Below, piece after piece: positions 37,430-47,136 of a stretch of 53,077 nt of DNA. The translations under genes and the position numbers were made by a program. Each line of letters begins with the position of its first letter. Position 1 is the first letter of the stretch. The notes under the pieces are model-generated. The model saw nothing but the letters and a program-made list of their open reading frames with translations, did no database searches and was not told the DNA's origin. Origin of the DNA: Candidatus Atribacteria bacterium (GTDB lineage: Bacteria > Atribacterota > Phoenicimicrobiia > Phoenicimicrobiales > Stramentimicrobiaceae); contig JAGYIZ010000012.1 in the NCBI GenBank assembly GCA_018402425.1, forward strand, positions 1 through 53,077, in the 5' to 3' direction.

Positions 37430-38350
37430 TGCCTTATATTCATTTCTTCTGGGCAGTATTGTCTTAATCGTTAACCATGCCCATACCGTGCATTACTGTC
37501 CTCCTGCTATTGGCTATTAGTGTTTCCACATTTCATCCGTTGGCAGCCTTCATGATAGGAGATAATTGCTAAACCCAATAAACAAGGTCGTGATCTAAGC
37601 ATATTTAATGTAGCCGGTACCCTGGGTTTATCAATAATGAGTCTGATATTCGGTTGGCTTGTTCAATTTTGGGGCTGGAGGATAGCCTGCCTGATTATTA
37701 GTTTGCCTGGTTTTATTAGCTTTGGGTATACAAAGTTAAAATAAAACACAGCATAATAACTCTAGCCCAGAAACATTGCCTAATAAAAAATTTTTATTAC
37801 CTATTTTATAAGCCATGGATTGTGGGCTGGGTACATGGACAATCCTTTCTTTTCTCCTGTCTATGCAACAGACCATATAGGTATACGAGCTGATATTTCA
37901 GCCCCTGGTTTCTTACTATCTTTTTGTTAGTGAACTTTCAGGGAGTTTAATAATGAGTAAAATTATTGATAAGAAAAATCCTCTCAAGCTTATCATTTTG
38001 CTACAATATCTTTAACTGTGTTGATTTTTGTCTTACCTATTCAAACTGTTTGTGATTATTGTGATAATTATTTATTTACTATGGGACCTAACAACGAGGA
38101 TGTTTATTCATCCCCTTCTCAACATACTTGGTTTAGCCACTGATAATCAAGTCAGTACCATGGAAAATCATGGTTTTTCTACTTACTTGAAGACATCATT
38201 ACCATTGCCCCTTTTCTCTATGGATGGCTTTATTAAGTAAGGTTTGGTCTACGCTATCAGTTTATTCAATTCACTGTTTATCGGTTTTGCTATATATTTC
38301 TCTATACTATGGCAAAAAACATTCAGGAGCTAAATACTATTAAAGCTTAC
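37430..38350 (+). pseudogene. MFS transporter pseudogene
   Basis: Rightward fragments of a major facilitator protein: LLLAISVSTFHPLAAFMIGD, SIFNVAGTLGLSIMSLIFGW and WGWRIACLIISLPG, then FFSPVYATDHIGIRADIS, and a longer piece with HPLLNILGLATDNQVSTMEN and a final KVGLVYA-like helix. At least six frameshifts and several stops. Substrate cannot be told. Confidence 0.78.
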
Positions 38351-40106
38351 ACACTCTTCAAGATTGAGATATTCTCTCTTTAAATATCCTTATTCTGTTT
38401 TCGTTGCGGAAGTCTTGCTATACATCATTATGTAATCAATGCATAATTAAAGTCTTCAACTGCCTGATTTCTCATGTTTGGTAATATCAAGATTTCTCAT
38501 AATTAAGCTCTTCTCATTGATTTACGACCTGACCCAAATACCGGATGGCGACCAGAAGCCAAGAGCCTCCGGAAAAATAATTCTGGTTTATCGAACTCCT
38601 ACAGGTTACTCAGTGCTCCAAACCTGATTATATTTGACAAGGGCGGCATGCTTTACAAATCCCAGATATACTCATAGTTATCCATCCTGATGTTTAATAA
38701 AGGATACTCCCAGATACTATGTCTTCGCCAGGCGCATAAATAATAATGGCATCTACCTTATCGTCATAAGCATATTTTTCTGCCAGTGAATTAAATACCA
38801 GGTCAACAGATGTTTAGTACCAAATTTACCATATTTAGTGGATACGACTAGTCTCTGATCATCTCCTCTGAAGAAGTACTTTTTCAATTGGTGTCAAAAA
38901 ATTTTATCATTATTAAAGTTTAAATAATCATTGTTTGTCCAATAATAAAAGTAGTATCAGTAAATTTTTCTCTTCTTTGCGGATATTATTAAATATTATC
39001 AGGTTTAAACCATCATCTGACATTATGCTTCTATGAAGAAGCCAAAATATCAATTAAACCAGGAGTTTATCTGTGAACATCTGGCTAATTGGGAAAAAAC
39101 TTCTTCTTCATCTCTCATTTTCAATCTACACACTCTCCATACAAACACTCAGGTGTTATTACATTTATCCATTTCTGCTGATATTTCAGCAATTTTTTTA
39201 AGTCTTTCAATATATAGTCAATATCTACAATTTTGTAGGGTTAATGCTACCTTGCCAACATAAAAGTCGGTAATTCTTTGTTGTAGAATAAGTCCTGTCT
39301 ACAATGGTAAAACCCCTTACCTTGGTATCCCACAATCCAAAAATCTCCCCTTTAGTTGGTTTTTAATTTCCCTTTTTCATAATTTTCTTTTTTTTTTAAT
39401 ATAATCCATTGACAATTATCTCCTGCTTACAGATTAACCCAGAATGACTATACACCAGACATTGGTTCTGCTCTTATGAAGGTCATAATTATTTTTTTCA
39501 CTATATTATTATTCACAACAAAAGTGAATTCCTGACTATCCCTATTAACCAGATTATTCTCTGTATTGTTTACATCCAAATCTTATTTTTAAATTTATAA
39601 TCCCTTTCTTATTCCCATTTCAATCTTATTCTATGCAGAGATTTGAGATTAATCATATATTCCAATTCTTGTCTTTTAATCTACTTTCATACTGTTATCA
39701 ATGATAGATTGATACTATAAAGATTTTGCTCTTTATTTTTGTCTTTGTTCTGGACTTCAAAGCTATATATTTTAATTTATTGTTTTCATTTTCAAATCAT
39801 TATATTTTTTAGCATAACAATGAAACCAAAATCAAATACCTAAAGCAATAATTAAAACTTCACAATAATTATCTCAGGATTCGTCATATTTATTCCTTTT
39901 ACATGATTTGGATTTTTCCATATAAATCAAAATTAGATTTAACCTATTTTTAATTTTATCTGAATTAAAGCTTAAATTTCAAATTTTGTCTCACAAATCC
40001 TTTCTATATTATGCCAAATCATGACAAATTGGTTTACTTTTGCAGAAAATCTTGTTTGTGATATAATAATTAATTGTTTATTGTAAATAATGCAATTTAT
40101 GTAATA
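38351..40106. other. Decayed region with unidentified protein remnants
   Basis: Leftward at about 38720-38880: LVVSTKYGKFGTKH and EKYAYDDKVDAIIIYAPGED in shifted frames, clearly once protein but not recognised. Leftward at about 39170-39240: ERLKKIAEISAEMDK. A doubtful repeat B relic (CAGATTATTCT near 39553) and otherwise AT-rich sequence. Confidence 0.35.
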
Positions 40107-40147
40107 AAACAGGTTGCAATTGAATAGATTTCATCTACAACCTGTTT
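40107..40147 (-). terminator. Terminator-like hairpin at the end of the small gene
   Basis: A perfect 10-bp stem AAACAGGTTG/CAACCTGTTT. Leftward it runs into TTTTATTA; rightward into GTCTTTT, so it may work both ways. The stop codon of the 49-residue ORF lies in its loop region. Confidence 0.65.
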
Positions 40148-40280
40148 GTCTTTTATAACAGACATAAAAGAACTTTTCCACCAACCTGGTGGAAATATAT
40201 CTTCTTATCCTCAACTGCAGCCCGGACATCAGAGAGAAAAAAAATGCCAGCCAGAAAATAAGGTAAAGTAATTTTTGCAT
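40131..40280 (-). CDS. Small hydrophobic-basic protein (49 aa), unrecognised
   Basis: AAGGAGG stands 6 nt before the ATG at 40280. The encoded protein starts MQKLLYLIFWLAFFFSLMSG, a membrane or signal segment, and continues with a basic tail (LRIRRYISTRLVEKF, CYKRQTGCR). Upstream is a promoter (TTGTTA 40344-40349, 17 bp, TTATAC 40321-40326) and downstream a hairpin. A complete small transcription unit stands in otherwise dead DNA. A membrane helix plus basic tail resembles type I toxins, but no homologue is recognised. An alternative reading shifted by one base after the hydrophobic segment gives AAVEDKKIYFHQVGGK, so a frameshifted exported peptide is possible too. Confidence 0.5.
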   Translation of the reverse strand: MQKLLYLIFWLAFFFSLMSGLQLRIRRYISTRLVEKFFYVCYKRQTGCR

Positions 40281-40320
40281 TTTATTCCTCCTTATTGTTC
40301 CTTATCCTCTTGCAAAACAA

Positions 40321-40349
40321 GTATAATTATTTGTATCACACTCTAACAA
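40321..40349 (-). promoter_or_regulatory. Promoter of the 49-residue gene
   Basis: Read leftward TTGTTA (40344-40349), 17-bp spacer, TTATAC (40321-40326), giving a leader of about 30-35 nt before the ATG at 40280. Confidence 0.55.
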
Positions 40350-40578
40350 TCTTGTCCACTATCAATCCTGTTAAACTGGTCAGAATCACCCAATAATGAA
40401 CTGTTCAGTATGATTGCTGATTTCCATTTTCAAATGCCGCAATAGTCACCTCAATTGCTTGAAAATGTGGTGTATTCTCTTGGCTCAAAAGATTTTGTAT
40501 CATCATATCAATACTTTATTTTTGTCATCCCAGCATGAACAACGGTTTTCTGTATCATTTTTCCCTGTATCATCTTGC

Positions 40579-41267
40579 TTAAAATTTATAATCCGGATCG
40601 GATATTGCGCCTCCGGCTTCCTGTCTACTATAAGCAATCCTGTCGTACTCCTCTTGAGTTAAGCTGTGCTTCATAAATGTTATAGCGCTGCAATTGGCGA
40701 TCAAATGCTGGGGTACGATTTCTGATTGTACCCAACGATTCTGATAGACAATCTTGATATCATCGGCAGCCGCCGTTTACCGCCAATCAGGCGCTGCAGG
40801 TCATAAATATCAAATCTTCAATGTAGGCTCCAACTTCAGCTCTTTCGTGGACGCACCTGCCCTTTTCTATAAAATATGTGACCTTCTACAGTTCTTCGTT
40901 TTTGAAAAACTCCAGACATCTCTTCTCCCACAGGATCTTTTCTAATCCATACACTACCTATCACTCATGTGGGTTTCATGGCGTCATATATGGTGGTTTC
41001 TTCTGTCTAGATGGTTCAATGCTCTCAAATTCCATTTTCATATAAGGGCAATATAAACATCCCTGGCTAGTTTTTCTTCTTCCCGCATTAATAATAATCC
41101 GTCTATCTCAGCTTGTGATAATGTACCTGTTTCCATCTGGTCAATTATTGTATCCCCCAGTTGATGTTATTATTCCTTTTGTGCAAACATTTGCAGAAAT
41201 TGAAACTACTATAAACAAAATCATCCCAAAATGTAATTATTGCTTTAAAAATGTTTTCGATCTTCAT
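40579..41267 (-). pseudogene. Secreted DUF2202 (ferritin-like) protein pseudogene
   Basis: Leftward: RBS TGGAGG, ATG at 41267, a signal peptide readable after one base shift (IITFGMILFIVVSISANVC), then GTLSQAEIDGLLLMREEEKL with ARDVYIALYE, TIYDAMKPT, DPVGEEMSGVF, VGAYIEDL with IYDLQRLIG, and LTQEEYDRIAYSRQEAGGAI-like end with stop at 40579. These are the landmarks of the DUF2202 family, ferritin-like exported proteins. Several frameshifts make it untranslatable. Confidence 0.8.
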
Positions 41268-41384
41268 CGTTTTTTTTTCCTCCATTTGAAATTTTTACTT
41301 CTACTAGTGATACGTAAAAGGGAGGGTTTTCTTTCAAAAAATAGTTTTATAAGTGATGCTCTTCTTTGATTCCCCCCTCACCCT

Positions 41385-41635
41385 AACCCTCTCTCCGAGG
41401 AGAGAATGCAATAATAAAGATGTTTGTATAATTAATGTTGTATCACTGCAAGGATTTATCATGAAGTTGATTTTTGATATATTATCACTGTAATGTGAAA
41501 GATTACTTCACTTGGTTCACCCAATGACAAAATAAAAAGATCCACAATGATAAAATAGTATATCTATTATTGCTTCGGTCTGATTTCAGTGTTCGCAATG
41601 ACGGAGGGAGAGAGATACGCGATACTGACGACTCA
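41385..41635. repeat. Intergenic dispersed-repeat remnants
   Basis: CCCCCTCACCCTAACCCTCT next to CTCTCCGAGGAGAG (a hairpin), and about 190 bp further ATTGCTTCGGTCTGATTTCA with GTTCGCAATGACGG. Both are phrases known from short palindromic intergenic repeats that occur in many unrelated environmental bacteria. They sit between the DUF2202 remnant and the secreted protein gene. Confidence 0.5.
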
Positions 41636-41647
41636 ATACTTTTTTAT

Positions 41648-43369
41648 TTATTCGCATACATCCCAGGTCTCCTGGCCTGTTGAAATATGATCCCATTCCA
41701 GGTAAGCTTCTGCCAGGGTGCTGCTGTTCTCGACGAAGACATTGGAGCTGCTTGTATCCCAATCATCACTTATTTTCTCCCTATAAGCTTTTCCGGTCCA
41801 GGTCCAGTTTATTTCACTAATTGGCACAAAAATCGCCCCTGCAACATCCGGTTTATACATTAGCTGCATTATAAATTTGTTTTCCAGATCAATAGTTAAA
41901 TCATAAAGACTCACAGGTATTCCCGGAACGTCCGTTGTCTTCGGTCCAGGAGAATACGGATATGATCCATCCAGACCTTCTGTTTTAATTTGTTTGCAAG
42001 GTCCCGACAATAAATCCTTATGGCTGGTAACCCGACCTTCGGTATAAACATACTGTACATACTGGGTAGAACCAGGTTGAAACTCTGCGGATAAAGGATC
42101 GTGCTCAAAACAGACAGTATAACCAGTATTGCTGTCTAACATTAATTCCCTGCCTTCGTGAATTAATCCATCAACATCTTTGTATTTCACTTCTGCAATA
42201 CCAAAAATGCCTTCACCGATTTGAGAATAAAATATTATTTCAGGTTCCTTCACATTAAATATCGCCTTAGCAGTAAGATTTTTTCCATCAGCTGAATTAG
42301 TAGTATATTGAACTTTGAGTCCATCTCCCTCATTCCACCAATAGAAATCTAGTTCTTGTGCTCTCAAATCCTGTTCATCCAGCCATTCGGCATGTCCATA
42401 GTCATCTTTTACTATAAAATCTTTGATTGTCTGACCTGGTATCGACCAATGGCCATTACCGGTGTCTTTATCTTCCGGAATAATGACTGCACGCAGTTTT
42501 ATCTTTTCTCCTGTAATTACCGGAATTGTATCATCAGTAATATTAATCCATTTTCCATCAACTTCTCTATGGATTTCCACACTGGGAGGAGCTTCACCAA
42601 AACTCCAGCTTGCCTGGTATTTAACATCACCTGATTCCGGTGGCTCATATTTAATTTCCATAAAATTCTGATATTGGAAACCATACTCCAATTCTTCTGA
42701 ATTCCAGGATACTGAACCACTGTTGGAACCGGACTTCAGCTCATCACCGTTCAGCCCAAAATGAATGATTACCGAACCTTCAGTTGTCTTGCCATCCTTA
42801 TCGGTAATAACAGTATGTATTGGCACAGTAAGGTAAAAAGTATAATGGTCCATCTTCTGATTACCGGTCATCGCCTGCATGATAGCCATCGGATCAACTT
42901 GTCCGGAAAGCTGCATGGCATGTGCTACACCTGCTGGTCCGGTAAAACCCATCCATTCCAAATGTCCCTGTTTTTGAGCATCTGTAACAGATACAGGTGA
43001 AACTATTTGTACATTCCCTGAACCTTGTGCAGTGTAATATACTTCGCCGGAATTTTTGTCTGTGGTTAAATTTTGATAGTTAGCCTGTGCCTGCAGACCG
43101 CTATCGTCGGGATAAAAAACAGTCAAACCCTGACGGTTTTCTATTAAAACCAGTTTTCCGCTGACAGAGGCGGAAATAGAGCCGTTCTCCTCAAGATTGC
43201 TGTTTTTCTGCTCATCATGTTTTTCCCAGGAAATTGATAAGTTTATAGTAGCTTCCATCTCATTTTTATCTTCATTTTGGGCTAATGCTGAAAATGAGAT
43301 TAAAAAAATATTAATACTTAAAAGTACAATTAATAATAACCTGTAAAAAAGACATTTGAATTTTTCCAT
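41648..43369 (-). CDS. Large secreted protein of unknown function
   Basis: A 573-residue protein with a clear signal peptide (MEKFKCLFYRLLLIVLLSIN, cleavage probably after ALAQ at about 31). The mature part is acidic and rich in Trp, Tyr and Gly. A central region of beta-rich character (about 245-390: ASWSFGEAPPSVEIHREVDG, PVITGEKIKLRAVIIPEDKD) resembles an immunoglobulin-like fold by eye only. Two cysteines (VCFEHD, SGPCKQ) may pair, and the protein ends with a cysteine near the C-terminus. AAGGAG RBS. No family recognised; probably a cell-surface or periplasmic protein. Confidence 0.82.
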   Translation of the reverse strand: MEKFKCLFYRLLLIVLLSINIFLISFSALAQNEDKNEMEATINLSISWEKHDEQKNSNLEENGSISASVSGKLVLIENRQGLTVFYPDDSGLQAQANYQNLTTDKNSGEVYYTAQGSGNVQIVSPVSVTDAQKQGHLEWMGFTGPAGVAHAMQLSGQVDPMAIMQAMTGNQKMDHYTFYLTVPIHTVITDKDGKTTEGSVIIHFGLNGDELKSGSNSGSVSWNSEELEYGFQYQNFMEIKYEPPESGDVKYQASWSFGEAPPSVEIHREVDGKWINITDDTIPVITGEKIKLRAVIIPEDKDTGNGHWSIPGQTIKDFIVKDDYGHAEWLDEQDLRAQELDFYWWNEGDGLKVQYTTNSADGKNLTAKAIFNVKEPEIIFYSQIGEGIFGIAEVKYKDVDGLIHEGRELMLDSNTGYTVCFEHDPLSAEFQPGSTQYVQYVYTEGRVTSHKDLLSGPCKQIKTEGLDGSYPYSPGPKTTDVPGIPVSLYDLTIDLENKFIMQLMYKPDVAGAIFVPISEINWTWTGKAYREKISDDWDTSSSNVFVENSSTLAEAYLEWDHISTGQETWDVCE

Positions 43370-43426
43370 TATTTTTTCTCCTTGAAAAAATATAAATATC
43401 TTGTAACCAGATAAATTGAATGAGAG

Positions 43427-44026
43427 CTACAAATCAAAGGCTTCTTTGAATCGTTCTTCAGGGTCATCAAAGTGTACCTCATCAGGGTCAAAGTGTTCCG
43501 GATCATACTCGTCTCCCAACCATTGTATTGTCACCTCATATTCTTCGTCTTCAGGATTTTCCAATATTTCCAGAACATCCTCATATCCCGGTATCGAACC
43601 ACAATCTTCCGGTGGGCAGGCTCTTTTACCATCAATACATCTGGGATAGTCTTGTTTTTCGTCCCTGGGAACTATCTTTTCTAAAGTAATGGTGTGCTCC
43701 CAGTTATCTCCAAAATCATAGATATAAATGGCATTCTTATTTTTTATGGTAAAGTAAAGGGCAATTAATTCTTTCCAGCCTGATAATGTTTCATCATTCA
43801 TAAATTCTTCGGGAGGAATTCCTATTCTTATTTTTTCTCCTGACATTGGTTTAGTTAGAATAAATTCATGAAGATGACGATCTTGCCAGCCCATAGCATC
43901 CTGGATTGCTACATGTAAGTCCCAGAAGGAGTAGGTTTCTGGAACCTGAATAACTCTCCAGATCTCCGGTTCGATATGTTCTAATCTAATTCTGAATTGG
44001 TAAACTCTATTATATTTTTCTTTCAT
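43427..44026 (-). CDS. Plasmid pRiA4b ORF-3 family protein
   Basis: A 199-residue protein with the family pattern from its start: YQFRIRLEHIEPEIWRVIQV, SFWDLHVAIQDAMGWQDRHL, YIYDFGDNWEHTITLEKIV, then the cysteine area RCIDGKRACPPEDCGSIPGY. The family is widespread on plasmids and chromosomes and often near transposon resolvases, but its function is not known. RBS is weak (GGGGCC). The C-terminal tail is very acidic. Confidence 0.88.
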   Translation of the reverse strand: MKEKYNRVYQFRIRLEHIEPEIWRVIQVPETYSFWDLHVAIQDAMGWQDRHLHEFILTKPMSGEKIRIGIPPEEFMNDETLSGWKELIALYFTIKNKNAIYIYDFGDNWEHTITLEKIVPRDEKQDYPRCIDGKRACPPEDCGSIPGYEDVLEILENPEDEEYEVTIQWLGDEYDPEHFDPDEVHFDDPEERFKEAFDL

Positions 44027-44070
44027 TTTTTCTGGCCCCCATTATTTTAATAATTTTATTTCAAGTAAAA

Positions 44071-45177
44071 TTAAAAGTCTATGATAAATTTGCCATCTTG
44101 ATAAATAAGCTGGTCATCGGCAAAAACCTTGCCTCCATTCTTCATATCACAGAGCATGTCCCAATGAATTGCAGACACGTTTTTGCCTCCGGCTTCCGGA
44201 AGAGATCTGCCCAGGGCAACATGGGCTGTACCACCAATTTTTTCGTCAAATAGGATATTTTTGGAAAACCGCTGAATATTGTAATTAGTTCCTATTGCTA
44301 CTTCTCCTAGATAACGGGCACCGTCATCGGTTTTCAGCATCTCTTGTAGAAAATCTTCTCCTTTTGCTGCAGTAGCTTTTATTACTATGCCTTTCTGCAA
44401 GGTTAGTTGAACATCTTCCACTTCTCTACCGTCATAGATAGCAGGAAAACTGAAACGGATATGACCTTCTGCCGAATTCTCAATAGGACTGGTAAAAACT
44501 TCTCCATCAGGAAAATTTTCTTTACCGGAGCAATTAATCCATTTCCTGCCTTTAATAGCTACCTTTAAATCTGTGTCCCGGGATATAATTCTTAATTTTT
44601 CTTTTTGGTTAAGAAAGTTACAAATTTTTTCCTGCTGACGGTCAATTTCCTGCCAGGAGGCAATGGGATCTTCATCATTTAAATGACAGGCATCATAGGC
44701 AAATTCTTCAAATTCATATAATGACATACTGGCTTCCTGTGCCACTCCCCTAGTTGGAAAAAGTGTCCCACACCAGCGTGCCTCTCCTTTGGCTAGACGC
44801 TGAAAAAGAATATCAATAATTGGTCTCCTACCCTGGGAATAAATTTTCATCTTATCAGGTGCAATATTGGAGAAAATCCTGGTATTGGCGCTGCCCCAGA
44901 TACTTAAAAGTACATCAGATGTCATATAACTTTTTTTCAGGCTTTCCGGTACATAATTAATTTGCCCTTCGCTTCCTTCTTTTAATACAATTTCCTGTAA
45001 TTCTTCTTCCATGAAATGACATTCCGGTAAAGCACCCAGCTTAATTGCCTGGCGGTAGATTTCTTTCATCAAAGGATAGCAGACCAGCTCACCCAGAATT
45101 GCCACTTTGTCACCCTTCCTTAGCTCTACCGAGTAGTTCAATAAAACATGGGCGTGTTTCTCAATACGTTTATCCAT
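44071..45177 (-). CDS. M29 family aminopeptidase
   Basis: A 368-residue metallo-aminopeptidase of the thermophilic M29 type (AmpS/PepS). Metal-ligand segments are visible: NFPDGEVFTSPIENSAEGHI, RYLGEVAIGTN, GTAHVALGRSLPE and AIHWDMLCDM. It removes N-terminal amino acids from peptides in the cytoplasm. AAAGGAG RBS. It follows the DUF362 gene by 31 bp and is probably in one operon with it. Confidence 0.92.
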   Translation of the reverse strand: MDKRIEKHAHVLLNYSVELRKGDKVAILGELVCYPLMKEIYRQAIKLGALPECHFMEEELQEIVLKEGSEGQINYVPESLKKSYMTSDVLLSIWGSANTRIFSNIAPDKMKIYSQGRRPIIDILFQRLAKGEARWCGTLFPTRGVAQEASMSLYEFEEFAYDACHLNDEDPIASWQEIDRQQEKICNFLNQKEKLRIISRDTDLKVAIKGRKWINCSGKENFPDGEVFTSPIENSAEGHIRFSFPAIYDGREVEDVQLTLQKGIVIKATAAKGEDFLQEMLKTDDGARYLGEVAIGTNYNIQRFSKNILFDEKIGGTAHVALGRSLPEAGGKNVSAIHWDMLCDMKNGGKVFADDQLIYQDGKFIIDF

Positions 45178-45208
45178 TCCAATCTCCTTTGAAATATTTC
45201 ATTGATTA

Positions 45209-46369
45209 TTATAATTTTTTTAATATGCCGTAAACCTGCTCAGCTCTGGCCGGGCAGCCTTTAATATTTTCTACCGAATAATCCTGGACAACTTTACTAC
45301 CGCAATGTCCGACTCCTACTATGGGAATCCCGTTATTTTTTGCCTGTTCAAGATTTTCTTTTTCCTCTGCAAGTAATTGTCCCATAGCAGCAACACAATT
45401 AGGAGAGTAACCCTCTCTGGAGAGACGGCGCATGGCAGCAACTAACGCTCCTTTACAGGAACTGCAGGTCCCTTTCTCAATGACATTTAAATCCCTTAAT
45501 TTGTATTCTGGTCCTTTTTTCTGGCTGGCATCTATAAGCATCTTTTTTGTTTCATTATCCGGTGGATTAAATACTTTAATCTCTTCAATGCTTTCCGGTC
45601 CTATTCCAGACTGGCTGGCTATTTTAAGATGCCGAACTTCATCAATACCATAGCCCAGCAGGGATGCTGCAATCATATCAACTGCCAGGACATTTTTACC
45701 TATCATAATGGTATCCAGTTTGACCGGGTCTCCTCCCAGCTCCCACTGTAGGGAACAGGTAGTGGCATCCAGTACGGTTAAGTCAGGCTTAATCACGGTG
45801 TTCAAATCTACAATACATTGGTGAAGATCCAAACGGTGAAAACGATGTTTTTCCTGGTCATGAATACACCCTTTTAAATTTTTCATTCCGATGGTAACAG
45901 TAGTTTCCCCATGAATCTTTAAAATTGGAACATTGATAAAATAGTCATATTCAAATACTGGTTTAAATATTTTTACATTCTTGATTTCTTTGCCCAGGGG
46001 CACATCTTTAGTGATAGTAGGCGTTTTTTTAAAGTCTATAATTTTAACTCCATATTTTTGAGCAATTTTATCCATTCCGGTAACCCGAAAAGCTCTCATG
46101 GTATTATCACCAGCTGTCGAGCTTTCTCCTAAAGCAATTTCAACCGGATTGGTTTTTAAGGCTTCCTGAATTAATACTTCAACTACCTCCGGATTGGTAG
46201 TAGCTCCAGTATCGTTTGTTTTGGCGATAACCAGATTTGGTTTGATTAAAACGCGCCTTCCGGAGGGAATGATGTGATGAAGTCCGCCCAGGTCGTCCAG
46301 GGCAGAATTTACCATGTCTTTGACAGAACGGTCATGTTGAGAACTTACCTGGAATAATTGTTTAGACAT
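45209..46369 (-). CDS. DUF362 domain protein
   Basis: A 386-residue protein of the DUF362 family. Typical segments: RRVLIKPNLVIAKTNDTGAT, GESSTAGDNTMRAFRVTG, PILKIHGETTVTIGMKNLKG, and a cysteine cluster near the C-terminus (GTCSSCKGALVAAMRRLS, NCVAAMGQL, VGHCGSKVV). The family may bind an Fe-S cluster; no reaction is established. AGGGGAGG RBS. Cotranscription with the aminopeptidase is likely. Confidence 0.9.
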   Translation of the reverse strand: MSKQLFQVSSQHDRSVKDMVNSALDDLGGLHHIIPSGRRVLIKPNLVIAKTNDTGATTNPEVVEVLIQEALKTNPVEIALGESSTAGDNTMRAFRVTGMDKIAQKYGVKIIDFKKTPTITKDVPLGKEIKNVKIFKPVFEYDYFINVPILKIHGETTVTIGMKNLKGCIHDQEKHRFHRLDLHQCIVDLNTVIKPDLTVLDATTCSLQWELGGDPVKLDTIMIGKNVLAVDMIAASLLGYGIDEVRHLKIASQSGIGPESIEEIKVFNPPDNETKKMLIDASQKKGPEYKLRDLNVIEKGTCSSCKGALVAAMRRLSREGYSPNCVAAMGQLLAEEKENLEQAKNNGIPIVGVGHCGSKVVQDYSVENIKGCPARAEQVYGILKKL

Positions 46370-46396
46370 TTTCCTCCCCTTTTCTAAAATAAAGTT

Positions 46397-46954
46397 CTAT
46401 AAAAAGATATCATCTTCGTTGAAGTAATCCTGAAATGTCTTCTTGAATTTTTCTACTTTAGGCCTTACAACCAGCTGGCAATAGCCGCTTTCGGGATGAT
46501 TACGGAAATAGTTCTTATGGTATTCTTCAGCCGGATAAAATTCGCTATAGGGGACAATCTCGGTTACAATGGGATCTGACCAGGTATTGGCATCCTGTAA
46601 ATCTTTTTTAGATTTTTCGGCAATTTTTTTCTGTTCTTCATTATGGTAAAAAATTACTGACCGATACTGTGAACCAATATCATGACCCTGACGATTTAAG
46701 GTAGTAGGATTATGAATTTGCCAGAATATTTTTAATATCTCCGCATAAGAAATCACATCAGGCTGAAAAGTAATCTGAATAGCTTCAGCATGTCCGGTGG
46801 TATCGGAACAGACCTGCTCATAGGTAGGACTCTTGGTCTGCCCACCACTATAGCCGGGAATGACTTCTTTTACACCTTTTACTTTTTTATAAATAGCCTC
46901 CAGACACCAAAAGCATCCGCCGGCCAATGTAGTTTTCTCAATTTTTTGATTCAT
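46397..46954 (-). CDS. msrA: Peptide methionine-S-sulfoxide reductase
   Basis: A 185-residue MsrA, which repairs oxidised methionine. The active site AGGCFWCLEAI is at the N-terminus, with VKEVIPGYSGGQTKSPTYEQ, FWQIHNPTTLNRQGHDIGSQ and YRSVIFYH following. The frame is open to 47023, but AAAGGAGAAGG before MNQKIEK places the start at 46954. No MsrB domain is fused. It is 27 bp upstream of the DUF362 gene. Confidence 0.95.
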   Translation of the reverse strand: MNQKIEKTTLAGGCFWCLEAIYKKVKGVKEVIPGYSGGQTKSPTYEQVCSDTTGHAEAIQITFQPDVISYAEILKIFWQIHNPTTLNRQGHDIGSQYRSVIFYHNEEQKKIAEKSKKDLQDANTWSDPIVTEIVPYSEFYPAEEYHKNYFRNHPESGYCQLVVRPKVEKFKKTFQDYFNEDDIFL

Positions 46955-47136
46955 GTCCTGTCCTTCTCCTTTACTGGAACTCACTAATAGTTCTCTGTTT
47001 ATTTTAAGCAAAATAATATTCAATTAATATCTTTTCTTGCTTAATATAATATCATAAACAGGTCTTCTCTAAAAAGGAAATCTATAAAGAAATACAATGC
47101 AGTTTTAATGAAAAAATATCTTTTGTTTTAGCAATA

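Noticed and set aside
10563-41267. Sequencing error as the sole reason for the broken genes
   Set aside because: Some single-base homopolymer shifts could be errors, but most remnants have many substitutions, deletions and stops, while adjacent genes of equal base composition are clean.
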